From Methyloversatilis sp. XJ19-49 (lineage in GTDB: Bacteria > Pseudomonadota > Gammaproteobacteria > Burkholderiales > Rhodocyclaceae), in contig NZ_JANINI010000004.1 in NCBI RefSeq assembly GCF_024580145.1, positions 1 through 64,000 on the forward strand: 64,000 nt of DNA. The letters are read 5' to 3'. How positions within the stretch are numbered: the stretch's first letter is position 1; each line of letters starts with the position of its first letter. The position numbers and the translations under genes were made by a program. The notes below the pieces were generated by a model. The model did not search any database. It was not told where the DNA came from and saw only the letters and a program-made list of their open reading frames with translations. This document shows, in pieces, positions 22,933 to 35,200 of this stretch.

Positions 22933-23021
22933 GATAAAGTATTCTCCGCCTTGCGCGTGACTGTCAAGCCGGATCCGGCTTGCCTCGTGCGCGCCTCTCC
23001 GAAATACCGAAGGAATCCAGC

Positions 23022-25175
<2,154 letters not shown>

Positions 25176-25189
25176 TGCATCGGCCTGTG

Positions 25190-25535
25190 GGAACGGCTGT
25201 GGGATCGGAGGCCTGTGGGATCGGTTGTGGGAGCAGCGGCCTGTGGGAGCGGCGATCCACTGTTGGCCCTGCATGGCCAACCGGCTCCGCGGGCGGCGAG
25301 CAGTGCTCGCCGAAACCCCCGCTCCGTTCCACGGCTGGCCTTGCACGGCCAGCCGGCTCCGCGGGCGGCGAGCAATACTCGCCGAAACCCCCGCTCCGCC
25401 CCCGCCGCGATGTGAGCAGTCTCTGTGGGAGCGGCGGCCTCGCCGCGATAGAGCAGCGATGGTCACTGATCAACGTGAGGATCGCGGCGAGGCCGCCGCT
25501 CCCACAGGCCGCCGCTCCCACAGGCCGCCGCTCCC
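25190..25535. repeat. Composite REP-like palindrome cluster A
   Basis: It holds an inverted pair at 25423-25449 and 25481-25507 (CTGTGGGAGCGGCGGCC-TCGCCGCGAT and complement), two tandem copies of a longer module with GGCGGCGAGCA and CGCCGAAACCCCCGCTCCG (about 25241-25326 and 25327-25400), and extra partial copies of the GCCGCCGCTCCCACAG end. The same modules recur at 28.2, 55.35 and 58.6 kb. It fills the scpA-meaB gap and could modulate the message. Confidence 0.85.
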
Positions 25536-25539
25536 ACAG

Positions 25540-25606
25540 CCAAAGCCAAAGCCAAAGCCAAAGCCAAAGCCAAAGCCACAGCCAAAGCCACAGCCAAAGC
25601 CACAGC
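25540..25606 (+). repeat. Hexamer tandem repeat at the end of REP cluster A
   Basis: Eleven units of CCAAAG or CCACAG begin exactly where the REP end ...CCCACAG stops. The CCACAG variants are the same as the REP terminal bases, so the array seems to have grown from the REP edge. It ends 32 bp before the meaB start codon. Confidence 0.85.
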
Positions 25607-25638
25607 CAGGCGCGCGCAGCCATGATGACGGTCGCACC

Positions 25639-26613
25639 ATGACCCCGCCCTCCGACGCGTCCCTGATCGACGGCGTGCTGGCCGACAATCGTCGGGCGCT
25701 GGCCAAGACCATCACGCTGATCGAATCGACGCGCGAGGACCATCAGCAGCGCGCCGGTGAAGTGCTGCGCGCGCTGCTGCCGCACACGGGCCGGTCGATC
25801 CGGGTCGGCATTTCCGGCGTGCCGGGCGTCGGCAAGTCGACCTTCATCGAAGCGCTCGGGCTGGCGCTGATCGGCAAGGGCCACAAGGTGGCAGTGCTGG
25901 CGATCGATCCGTCGTCGTCGCTGACCGGCGGTTCCATCCTCGGCGACAAGACGCGCATGGAACATCTTTCACTGCGCAGTGAGGCCTACATCCGGCCGTC
26001 GCCGTCGTCCGGCAGTCTGGGTGGCGTGGCGGCGCGCACGCGCGAGGCGATGCTGGTGTGCGAGGCGGCCGGCTTCGACATCGTCATCGTGGAAACGGTG
26101 GGCGTCGGCCAGTCGGAAACCGCGGTCGCCGGCATGACCGACGTGTTCGTGCTGCTGCAGCTGCCGAATGCCGGAGACGATCTGCAGGCGATCAAGAAGG
26201 GCATCGTCGAACTGGCGGACATCGTCGTCTACAACAAGTGCGACATCGATGAAATGGCGGCGGAACGCGCCATGCAGCAGATGCGTGGCGCGCTGCATCT
26301 GCTGCGTGCGGCGTCCGCGGGCTGGACGGTGCCGGTGCTGAAGGTGTCGGCGCTGCAGCAGGCCGGGCTTGAGGAGTTCTGGGCCGACATCCTGCGCTAT
26401 CGCGACGCCATGCAGGCCAGCGGCGCGTGGACGGCCCGGCGCAGCCGGCAGGCGCTGGACTGGATGTGGACCCTCGTCGATCAGGGTCTGCGCAGCCGTT
26501 TCGAACACCACGCGGCGGTACGCGCCGCGTTGCCGGACATCCGCGCCGCAGTGGCGGCGGGTACCCTGCCTGCATCGGCGGCTGCACTGCGCCTGCTGCA
26601 GGCCATGGACTGA
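25639..26613 (+). CDS. meaB: Methylmalonyl-CoA mutase chaperone GTPase
   Basis: 324 residues from ATG 25639; an open frame continues upstream through the repeats but has no gene-like content. Walker [10 protein letters not shown] (residues 60-68), the switch region [20 protein letters not shown], the Walker B-like [10 protein letters not shown] and the base motif NKCD identify MeaB/ArgK G3E-type GTPases. It protects the mutase and gates cobalamin loading. The C-terminal dimerisation arm is present. It follows the mutase gene across the REP cluster. Confidence 0.95.
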   Translation: MTPPSDASLIDGVLADNRRALAKTITLIESTREDHQQRAGEVLRALLPHTGRSIRVGISGVPGVGKSTFIEALGLALIGKGHKVAVLAIDPSSSLTGGSILGDKTRMEHLSLRSEAYIRPSPSSGSLGGVAARTREAMLVCEAAGFDIVIVETVGVGQSETAVAGMTDVFVLLQLPNAGDDLQAIKKGIVELADIVVYNKCDIDEMAAERAMQQMRGALHLLRAASAGWTVPVLKVSALQQAGLEEFWADILRYRDAMQASGAWTARRSRQALDWMWTLVDQGLRSRFEHHAAVRAALPDIRAAVAAGTLPASAAALRLLQAMD

Positions 26614-26632
26614 TTTCAGGGAGAGAACGACG

Positions 26633-28165
<1,533 letters not shown>

Positions 28166-28190
28166 TCGATGCCGTGTGGGCGCGGAAGTC

Positions 28191-28386
28191 CTGTGGGAGC
28201 GGCGATCCACTGCCGGCCCTGCATGGCCGGCCGGCTATGCGGGCGGCGAGCAGTGCTCGCCGAAACCCCCGCTCCGCCCTCGCCGCGATTGGCACCGGCC
28301 CTGTGGGAGCGGCGGCCTCGCCGCGATACGCACGCTGCACAACGATGGTCGCGGCACTGATCGCGGCGGGGCCGCCGCTCCCACAA
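28191..28386. repeat. Composite REP-like palindrome cluster B
   Basis: It contains the GGCGGCGAGCAGTGCTCGCC module (28191-28280) and an inverted pair at 28301-28327 / 28360-28386, one base different from the pair in cluster A. It sits between pccB and pccA. With its flanks the gap 28166-28494 contains no gene. Confidence 0.85.
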
Positions 28387-28494
28387 GACCGTTCGCTCCC
28401 AAGGGGCCGCTGCTTACGCAGGACGCTGCGCCGACGCCACGGCGGATTACCCGTTGCCCGACTTTGTGCCGACTTCCATTTGTGGAGCACTGAT

Positions 28495-28737
28495 ATGTTC
28501 AACAAGATACTGATCGCAAACCGCGGCGACTCGCAGCGCGGTCGCGCTGCGATCCCCACTACTCGCAGCATGCGCGCAGCGTGTGCACGCGGTCCTGCGC
28601 GGGGACAAGCTGTGTTTGAGAAAGCTCTGATCGCAAACCGCGGCGACTCGCAGCGCGGTCGCGCTGCGATCCCCACCACTCGCAGCACACGCACAGCGTG
28701 TGCACGCGATCTCGCCGCGGAGACAAGCCGTGTTTAA
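28495..28737 (+). other. Tandem duplication of the pccA 5' end forming an upstream 80-codon frame
   Basis: ATG 28495 has GGAG 7 nt upstream and opens MFNKILIANRGD, the normal PccA start. The same block recurs from GTG 28612 (VFEKALIANRGD) and again at the true pccA start GTG 28730 (VFKKILIANRGE). Units are 117 and 118 bp, so the first two copies share a frame and the third is shifted by one; the upstream frame ends at 28735-28737, overlapping the pccA start by 8 nt. Each of the two extra units contains a perfect TCGCAGCGCG-gt-CGCGCTGCGA palindrome (28531-28552 and 28648-28669). Translation of the short frame could couple to pccA. Confidence 0.75.
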
Positions 28738-30721
28738 GAAAATACTGATCGCAAACCGCGGCGAGATCGCGTGCCGCGTCATCCGCACGGCCCGCCGCAT
28801 GGGCATCGCCACGGTGGCGGTGTATTCCGAAGCCGACCGCAGCGCGCTGCATGTAGAGCTTGCTGACGAAGCCGTGTGCATCGGCCCGGCCGCGGCGCGC
28901 GAGTCCTATCTGGTGATCGACAAGATCATCGCCGCCTGCAAGGCGACGGGTGCCGAGGCGGTGCATCCGGGCTACGGCTTCCTGTCGGAGAACGAAGCGT
29001 TCTGTGCCGCGCTGGAGCGCGAGGGCATCGTGTTCATCGGGCCGAAGGCGCATGCCATCGGCGCCATGGGCGACAAGATCGCGTCGAAGAAGCTGGCCAA
29101 GGAAGCCGGCGTGACGACGATTCCGGGCTGGAACGATCCGATCGAAAGCCCGGAGCGCGCGGTCGAGATCGCACGCGGCATCGGCTATCCGGTCATGATC
29201 AAGGCCAGTGCCGGCGGCGGCGGCAAGGGTTTGCGGGTGGCGTTTAACGATGCCGAGGCGCATGAAGGTTTTGCCTCCTGCGTCAATGAGGCGAAGAACG
29301 CCTTCAACGACGATCGCGTGTTCATCGAGAAATTCGTCGAGGAGCCGCGCCACATCGAAATCCAGGTGCTGGGCGACAGCCACGGCAACGTGGTGTATCT
29401 GAACGAGCGCGAGTGCTCGATCCAGCGGCGGCACCAGAAGGTGATCGAAGAGGCACCGTCACCGTTCATCGATCCGGACACCCGGCGCGCGATGGGCGAG
29501 CAGGCGGTGCGGCTGGCCAAGGCGGTGCAGTACCAGTCGGCCGGCACGGTCGAGTTCGTCGTCGGCCGCGACAAGTCCTTCTACTTTCTCGAAATGAACA
29601 CCCGGCTGCAGGTCGAGCACCCGGTGACCGAACTGATCACCGGGCTGGACCTGGTCGAACAGATGATCCGCGTGGCGGCCGGCGAAAAGCTCGCCTTCAC
29701 GCAGGCCGACGTGAAGCTGGAAGGCTGGGCGATGGAAGCGCGCATCTGCGCCGAAGATCCGGCGCGCGGTTTCCTGCCGTCGGTCGGCCGCCTGATCCGC
29801 TACCGTCCGCCGGTCGCCAGCGACCGTGTGCGCGTCGATACCGGCGTGTTCGAAGGCGGCGAAGTGTCGATGCACTACGATTCCATGATCGCCAAGCAGA
29901 TCTGCTACGGCGCCACCCGCGCCGAGGCGATCGCGCAGTTGCGCGACGCGCTCGACGCCTTCTGCATCCGCGGCCCGAACCACAACATCGCCTTCGTGTC
30001 TGCGGTGCTCGGACATCCGCGCTTTGCTGCCGGCAACTTCACGACCGCCTTCATCGCCGAAGAGTATCCGCAGGGTTACGACCCGGCGACCGCGGCTTAC
30101 GAGGACGAGGCCCTGCTGGTGGCCGTGGCGGCCACGGTGCACCAGCGTTACATCGAACGCGCATCGCGCATCGTGGGTCAGCTGCCGGGACACGAGTTCC
30201 GCATCAGCCCCGATGCGGTGGTGCGCCTGCGCGATGTCGAGCACCGGGTACATATCGAGAACGACGGCGACCACCACGCGGTGCTGATCGACGGCGTTCG
30301 CCACCGCATGGTGAGCGACTGGCGTGTGTCCGATCCGGTGTATCGCGGCGAGATCGACGGCCGCCCGTTCACGCTGCAGGTCGAACGCATCGGCCTGCGC
30401 TACCGGCTGCAGCACCGCGGTGCGCGTGTCGATGCCGAAGTGATGAGCCCGCGCGCGGCCGAGCTGCTCAAGCGCATGCCGGTCAAGTCGGCCCCCGACC
30501 TGTCGCGCTTCCTGCTGTCGCCGATGCCCGGCCTGCTGCGTGAGGTCGCGGTGAAGCCCGGTCAGGCGGTGAAGGCCGGCGAGCGGCTGGCGGTGATCGA
30601 GGCGATGAAGATGGAGAACATCCTGCGCGCCGAGCGCGACGGCGTGATCGGCAAGGTGTCCGCACAGCAGGGCGAAAGCCTGGCGGTGGACCAGATCATC
30701 CTGGAGTTCGCTGCCGGTTGA
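28730..30721 (+). CDS. pccA: Propionyl-CoA carboxylase alpha subunit (biotin carboxylase + BCCP)
   Basis: 663 residues from GTG 28730, the third copy of the duplicated start. Biotin carboxylase domain with the ATP-grasp glycine loop KASAGGGGKGLRVAF, HPGYGFLSEN, and EMNTRLQVEHPVTE; then the BT linker domain and a C-terminal biotinyl domain with the target lysine Lys627 in EAMKM. It carboxylates biotin with ATP and bicarbonate for PccB. The only odd thing is the start region: no good ribosome site precedes the GTG, whereas the first copy at 28495 has one. Confidence 0.94.
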   Translation: MFKKILIANRGEIACRVIRTARRMGIATVAVYSEADRSALHVELADEAVCIGPAAARESYLVIDKIIAACKATGAEAVHPGYGFLSENEAFCAALEREGIVFIGPKAHAIGAMGDKIASKKLAKEAGVTTIPGWNDPIESPERAVEIARGIGYPVMIKASAGGGGKGLRVAFNDAEAHEGFASCVNEAKNAFNDDRVFIEKFVEEPRHIEIQVLGDSHGNVVYLNERECSIQRRHQKVIEEAPSPFIDPDTRRAMGEQAVRLAKAVQYQSAGTVEFVVGRDKSFYFLEMNTRLQVEHPVTELITGLDLVEQMIRVAAGEKLAFTQADVKLEGWAMEARICAEDPARGFLPSVGRLIRYRPPVASDRVRVDTGVFEGGEVSMHYDSMIAKQICYGATRAEAIAQLRDALDAFCIRGPNHNIAFVSAVLGHPRFAAGNFTTAFIAEEYPQGYDPATAAYEDEALLVAVAATVHQRYIERASRIVGQLPGHEFRISPDAVVRLRDVEHRVHIENDGDHHAVLIDGVRHRMVSDWRVSDPVYRGEIDGRPFTLQVERIGLRYRLQHRGARVDAEVMSPRAAELLKRMPVKSAPDLSRFLLSPMPGLLREVAVKPGQAVKAGERLAVIEAMKMENILRAERDGVIGKVSAQQGESLAVDQIILEFAAG

Positions 30722-30756
30722 GCCATGGCGGCGGCAGTGCCGCCGCCATGGCTCAA
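30718..30756 (+). terminator. Perfect 19-bp hairpin over the pccA stop codon
   Basis: The arms (TTGAGCCATGGCGGCGGCA and its exact complement) are separated by one base, and the stop TGA is within the left arm. No T-run follows, so it is a candidate terminator or 3'-end stabiliser rather than a classic intrinsic terminator. Confidence 0.6.
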
Positions 30757-30899
30757 GTCCGACGCTGCGGGTGTCGTTAAGCTTTGCTGCTTTCCATTTC
30801 TGGCGTAACGACATCCCGGACCCATGAACTTCCGACACTTCAGCCCCGCCCTGCCGCGGGTGGCAAATGGCCGTTCGCGCTGCGGCGGAGCGCGCTGAC

Positions 30900-31283
30900 A
30901 TGCGCGCCCGGATCATGCTGGTGGAAGACCAGCCCGAAATTCGCCAGTTGATACGCATGACCCTCGAGTTCGGTGACTTCGAGCTGGCCGAGGCGCCGGA
31001 TGCGGATGCCGGCTGGACGCTGATGCAGCAACGTCCGCCCGACCTGATCCTGCTCGACGTGATGATGCCGGGCTCGATGGACGGTCTCGAGTTGTGCCGC
31101 AGACTGCGTCAGCACGCGGCGCTTCAGGCGATTCCGGTCATCCTGCTGACCGCACGCAGCCAGCCGCGCGACATCGAGATCGGCTTCGAAGCCGGTGCCA
31201 ACGCCTATCTGACCAAGCCCTTCAGTCCGATGGAACTGCTGGACCGCATTGCCGGCCTTCTGAATCCGCCTGCACCCGGATGA
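30900..31283 (+). CDS. Single-domain response regulator (receiver)
   Basis: 127 residues from ATG 30900 (MRARIMLVEDQPEIR); ATG/GTG at 30867 would add 11 poorly supported residues. Acidic pocket Glu9/Asp10, phospho-acceptor Asp53 (LLDVMMPG), Thr in LLTAR and Lys in YLTKPFS are all in place. No output domain, so it acts by protein contact. It ends in ATGA with the kinase gene, so the pair is translationally coupled. Confidence 0.93.
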   Translation: MRARIMLVEDQPEIRQLIRMTLEFGDFELAEAPDADAGWTLMQQRPPDLILLDVMMPGSMDGLELCRRLRQHAALQAIPVILLTARSQPRDIEIGFEAGANAYLTKPFSPMELLDRIAGLLNPPAPG

Positions 31284-34171
31284 ACCTGCGCGACGGGGTG
31301 TGGGCCGAGACGACCGGCGCATCCGACGGCGACGCGCCGCCCTTCGCGCGTGCGATGCGCGATCCGTCCATGATCGCCTGGCCGGCGCTGGCACTCGGCA
31401 TGCTGTTCACGCTGGTCATCACCTTCCTGCTGTGGGACAGGCTGGCCCAGGCCACGGCGCAGCGCTTCGACAGCGAGGTCGACAAGGTCGTCGCCCAGAT
31501 CAGCCGCCGCATGGAGGCGCACGAGAACATCCTGCGCGCTGCGGCCGGCCTGATGCAGGCGAGCGACGAGGTGTCGCGCGCCGACTGGTACAGCTACGTG
31601 AGCGAACTGGGGCTGGAGCGCAACTTTCCTGGCGTACTCGGGGTGGGGCTGTCGCTGCGCATACCCGCGGCACAGCTCGCTGCGCATGAAGAAGGGGTCC
31701 GGCGCCATGACATGCCGACGTATGCGGTCTGGCCGAAGGATGTGCGCGACGAATACCACAGCATCGTGTTTCTCGAACCGTTGAACGAACGCAACGTCAG
31801 GGCCATCGGCTACGACATGTATTCCGAGCCGGTGAGGGCGGCAGCGATGCGGCGCGCGCGCGACACCGGCAATGTGGCGTTGTCCGCGCGGGTCACGCTG
31901 GTGCAGGAGGGCAAGGGACCGGTGCAGCCGGGCTTCCTGCTGTACTACCCGCTGTACGTGCGCGATGAGCCGGCCACCACCCTGGCCGAACGTCACCGTG
32001 CACTCGTTGGCTACACCTACAGCCCTTTCCGTGCACACGATCTTTTTGGCGACATCCTGCTCGGTTTCGCCGACAAGGTGGTCGTGACGATCCACGACGG
32101 CCGTGGCCTGTCGCCCACGACACTCCTGTACAGCAGCGCCGACGGCAAGCCGGTTTCGTCGCTCGAAGCAGTGCGCGAGATCGACCTGGCGGGACATGCC
32201 TGGACGGTGCGCCTGCGCGCGCCTGCAGCCTTCAGCGCCGATCACCTCGTGCTCTGGCTGGTACCGTTGATGGGTGCTGGCCTGAGCGCGCTGCTTTTTT
32301 ACCTGCTGCGCCTGCTTGCGGCGACGGCGCGCGCCAATCGCAGCGCGCACGCCATGACGCAGGCGCTGACCATCAGCGAATCGCGCCTGGTCACCTTGCT
32401 CGATACCGCCGCCGACGGCATCGTCACCACCGACGAATCCGGCATGGTGCTGACGGTCAATCGTTCCGCTGCCGAAATGTTCGAGATCGGCATTGATGCG
32501 GCGATCGGCCTGCCGCTGGCGCGCCTGCTGCCGATGTTCGATGCCGCATGGTTTGCCGGCCAGGCGGACACGCAACCCATCGGGCTGCGCTGGCGCTTCC
32601 GGCAGGATGTGCAGGGCGTGCGCCGCTCGCGTCGTTTTCCGGTCACCGTATCGGCCAGCCGCTTCAACCTGCATGGGCGACCGGTCTATTCGCTGCTGAT
32701 GCGTGACATTTCCGAACAGGTGGAAGCGCAGACGCGCATGCGACTGCATGATCGCGCGCTCGAATCGTCGAGCGAGGCGGTGATCATCCGCGACGTTCAG
32801 CGTGGCGGATACCCCGTGGTGTATGTGAATGCGGCATTCGAACGGCTGACCGCGCGCGCGGCTGACGAAGTGATCGGCCGCACCTTCACCCTGGCGTCGG
32901 GGGAGCAGAATCCGGAACACGTGCTCGATGAAATGCGCTGGGCGATCGCACACCAGAAGCCCTTCAGCACCACGCTCGACGTGACGCGTGCAGACGGCCG
33001 GTCGATCTGGGTGGCGCTGTCATCGTCGCCGGTGCGCGACAACGAAGGCCGGGTCACGCATTACGTCGACGTGTTCGGCGACGTGACCGAGCGCATCGAG
33101 TTCGAACGCAAGCTCATCCGCCGCACCAACCGGCTGCACACGGTGTTCGCGCTGTCGCCGGACGGCTTCGTCACCTTCGACGAGGCTGGCACGCTGACCA
33201 ATGTGAACCCGGCGTTCCTGCGCATGATCGAACTGACGCAGAGCGATCTGCTCGGCCTCAGCGCCGCCGTATTCGACGGCCGGCTGGCCCGGCTGGCCGA
33301 CCCGGACAAGCCGTGGCCGGGACTGGTGCTCGATCAGTCGAGCGCCGAACCGCAGCGCCTGTGGCTCCGGCTGCCCGAACCGCGCGTGCTCGAGCGCAGC
33401 GCGCGCGTGGCGCCCGAAGGTCGCTCCGAGACGGTGCTGTACTTCCGCGACATCACGCAGCAGTTCGAGGTCGACCGCATGAAGAGCGAGTTCCTCAGCA
33501 CCGCGGCGCACGAGCTGCGCACGCCGCTGGCGTCGATCCTCGGTTTTGCCGAACTGCTGATCAACCGCGAGTACGACGAGCCGGCGCGCCGGCGCATGCA
33601 CACCATCATTCACCGCCAGTCGCGCGTGCTGGTCAATCTGATCAACGATCTGCTCGACCTGGCGCGCATCGAGGCACGGACCGGGCAGGATTTCCGCTTC
33701 GAAGACCTGTCGGTGAAGGGCATCATCAGCGCCACGCTGGAAACCTTGACCATGCCGGACGACAGCCATACCGTGCGGCTGGACATGCCGCCGGCGGTGC
33801 CGCGCATCCGGGTCGATCACGCGAAGATGGTGCGCGCGCTCGGCAACGTCATCACCAACGCCTTCAAGTATTCGCCGGGCGGAGGCGAGGTGGTGGTGAC
33901 GGTATGCGAAGGCCTGCGCAATTCGCGGCTGATGGCCGGCATGCGCGTGATCGACCGCGGCATCGGCATGACGCCGGATCAGCAGGCGCGCATTTTCGAG
34001 CGCTTCTACCGCGCCGACCCGTCGGGCAATATTCCGGGCACCGGTCTGGGCATGTCGCTGGTGAAGGAAATCATGGATCTGCATGGCGGCGAGATCGAAA
34101 TCGACAGCGCGCCGGGCGTCGGCACGACCGTGACGCTGTGGCTGCCGGTGATGGACACGGCGACCACCTGA
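31280..34171 (+). CDS. Multi-PAS sensor histidine kinase with CHASE domain
   Basis: 963 residues. A transmembrane helix at about 31-53, a periplasmic CHASE domain (roughly 60-310, with LERNFPGVLGVGLSLR and the VFLEPLNERNVRAIGYDMYSEPVRAAAM block), a second helix near 320-340, three PAS regions (about 370-490, 500-610, 620-720), HisKA with phospho-acceptor His744 (AAHELRTPL), and an HATPase_c domain (N box VITNAFKYSPGGGEVVV, G boxes RGIGMTP and GTGLGMSLVKEI). It should phosphorylate the receiver encoded just upstream. The signal is unknown. Confidence 0.93.
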   Translation: MNLRDGVWAETTGASDGDAPPFARAMRDPSMIAWPALALGMLFTLVITFLLWDRLAQATAQRFDSEVDKVVAQISRRMEAHENILRAAAGLMQASDEVSRADWYSYVSELGLERNFPGVLGVGLSLRIPAAQLAAHEEGVRRHDMPTYAVWPKDVRDEYHSIVFLEPLNERNVRAIGYDMYSEPVRAAAMRRARDTGNVALSARVTLVQEGKGPVQPGFLLYYPLYVRDEPATTLAERHRALVGYTYSPFRAHDLFGDILLGFADKVVVTIHDGRGLSPTTLLYSSADGKPVSSLEAVREIDLAGHAWTVRLRAPAAFSADHLVLWLVPLMGAGLSALLFYLLRLLAATARANRSAHAMTQALTISESRLVTLLDTAADGIVTTDESGMVLTVNRSAAEMFEIGIDAAIGLPLARLLPMFDAAWFAGQADTQPIGLRWRFRQDVQGVRRSRRFPVTVSASRFNLHGRPVYSLLMRDISEQVEAQTRMRLHDRALESSSEAVIIRDVQRGGYPVVYVNAAFERLTARAADEVIGRTFTLASGEQNPEHVLDEMRWAIAHQKPFSTTLDVTRADGRSIWVALSSSPVRDNEGRVTHYVDVFGDVTERIEFERKLIRRTNRLHTVFALSPDGFVTFDEAGTLTNVNPAFLRMIELTQSDLLGLSAAVFDGRLARLADPDKPWPGLVLDQSSAEPQRLWLRLPEPRVLERSARVAPEGRSETVLYFRDITQQFEVDRMKSEFLSTAAHELRTPLASILGFAELLINREYDEPARRRMHTIIHRQSRVLVNLINDLLDLARIEARTGQDFRFEDLSVKGIISATLETLTMPDDSHTVRLDMPPAVPRIRVDHAKMVRALGNVITNAFKYSPGGGEVVVTVCEGLRNSRLMAGMRVIDRGIGMTPDQQARIFERFYRADPSGNIPGTGLGMSLVKEIMDLHGGEIEIDSAPGVGTTVTLWLPVMDTATT

Positions 34172-34215
34172 GCCTCGAAGTTCTGCCATGATCCGCGCAT
34201 TCATCGGAGATCGAC

Positions 34216-35097
34216 ATGCGACTGGGCGACGGGCGGGAAAGCGACAACATCGAGGACCGCCGGGGTGCGCGCAGCGGCGGCATGCTGCGCGGCGGCGGGC
34301 GCAAGATCGGTGTCGGCACCATCGTGCTGGCGCTGGTGGCGATGTATTTCGGCGTCGATCCGTCGGTGGTACTCAATATGGGGGCCGGCCTGCCGCAGAC
34401 TTCGCAGCAGGCGCCGGTGACACCCGGCGTGCAGGCCACCGGTCGGGCGGAAGACGACGCACTGGCGCGTTTCACCGCGCAGGTGCTGGCTGACACGGAA
34501 GACACGTGGAACGAACTGTTCCGCGCCGGCGGCAAGCAGTACCGCGAACCGAAACTGGTGCTCTACACCGGCGGCACGCAGACCGCCTGCGGCACCGGGC
34601 AGGCCGCGATGGGGCCGTTCTACTGCCCGGGCGACGAGCGCGTCTATCTCGATCTCGACTTCTACCGCGATCTGCAGGCGCGCTTCGCCGCGCCGGGCGA
34701 TTTTGCGCAGGCCTACGTGATCGCGCACGAGATCGGTCATCACGTGCAGCATCAGCTGGGCATTGCGGAGAAGGTGCAGGCTTCGAAGCAGCGCGTCAGT
34801 GAGCGCGAAGCCAATCAGCTGCAGGTGCGCATGGAGCTTCAGGCCGACTGCTTCGCCGGCATCTGGGCGCATCACGCCAATCGCTCGCGCGGCATTCTTG
34901 AGCAGGGTGACATCGAAGAGGCGCTGCGCGCTGCGTCCGCCATCGGCGATGACACGCTGCAGAAACAGGCGCAGGGCTATGTGGTTCCGGAAAGCTTCAC
35001 CCACGGCAGCGCCGAACAGCGCATGCGCTGGTTCAAGCGCGGCCTGGACAGCGGCGAAATGAAGGCCTGCGACAGCTTCGGCGCACGCACGCTTTAG
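34216..35097 (+). CDS. YpfJ-family neutral zinc metallopeptidase
   Basis: 293 residues. A single transmembrane helix (about 29-47) anchors a periplasmic domain with the zincin motif HEIGHHVQHQLG (His171, Glu172, His175) and the third ligand in ELQADCFAG. CGTGQAAMGPFYCPGDERVYLDLDFY is the typical YpfJ block with its disulfide pair. Substrates are unknown. It converges on the dehydrogenase gene across the heptamer tract. Confidence 0.92.
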   Translation: MRLGDGRESDNIEDRRGARSGGMLRGGGRKIGVGTIVLALVAMYFGVDPSVVLNMGAGLPQTSQQAPVTPGVQATGRAEDDALARFTAQVLADTEDTWNELFRAGGKQYREPKLVLYTGGTQTACGTGQAAMGPFYCPGDERVYLDLDFYRDLQARFAAPGDFAQAYVIAHEIGHHVQHQLGIAEKVQASKQRVSEREANQLQVRMELQADCFAGIWAHHANRSRGILEQGDIEEALRAASAIGDDTLQKQAQGYVVPESFTHGSAEQRMRWFKRGLDSGEMKACDSFGARTL

Positions 35098-35100
35098 GAG

Positions 35101-35194
35101 ATTCAAGATTCAAGATTCAAGATGCAAGACGCAAGACGCAAGACGCAAGGGAGGCACCGCGTGCCGCTTGAATCTTGCATCTTTCTTCTTGCGT
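35101..35194. repeat. Heptamer tract A, with inverted half
   Basis: Seven tandem 7-mers (ATTCAAG x3, ATGCAAG, ACGCAAG x3; 35101-35149), then a short GGCAC-cgc-GTGCC hairpin spacer, then four complementary 7-mers (CTTGAAT, CTTGCAT, CTTTCTT, CTTGCGT; 35167-35194). It lies between convergent genes, so it can fold into one long hairpin and may end both transcripts. It has the plan of the element at 38.6-39.1 kb without a gene inside. Confidence 0.85.
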
Positions 35195-35200
35195 CTGCTT

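Noticed and set aside
35101-35194. CRISPR or phage attachment site
   Set aside because: Repeats of 7 bp with no spacers; inverted arrangement; no cas, integrase or tRNA near.
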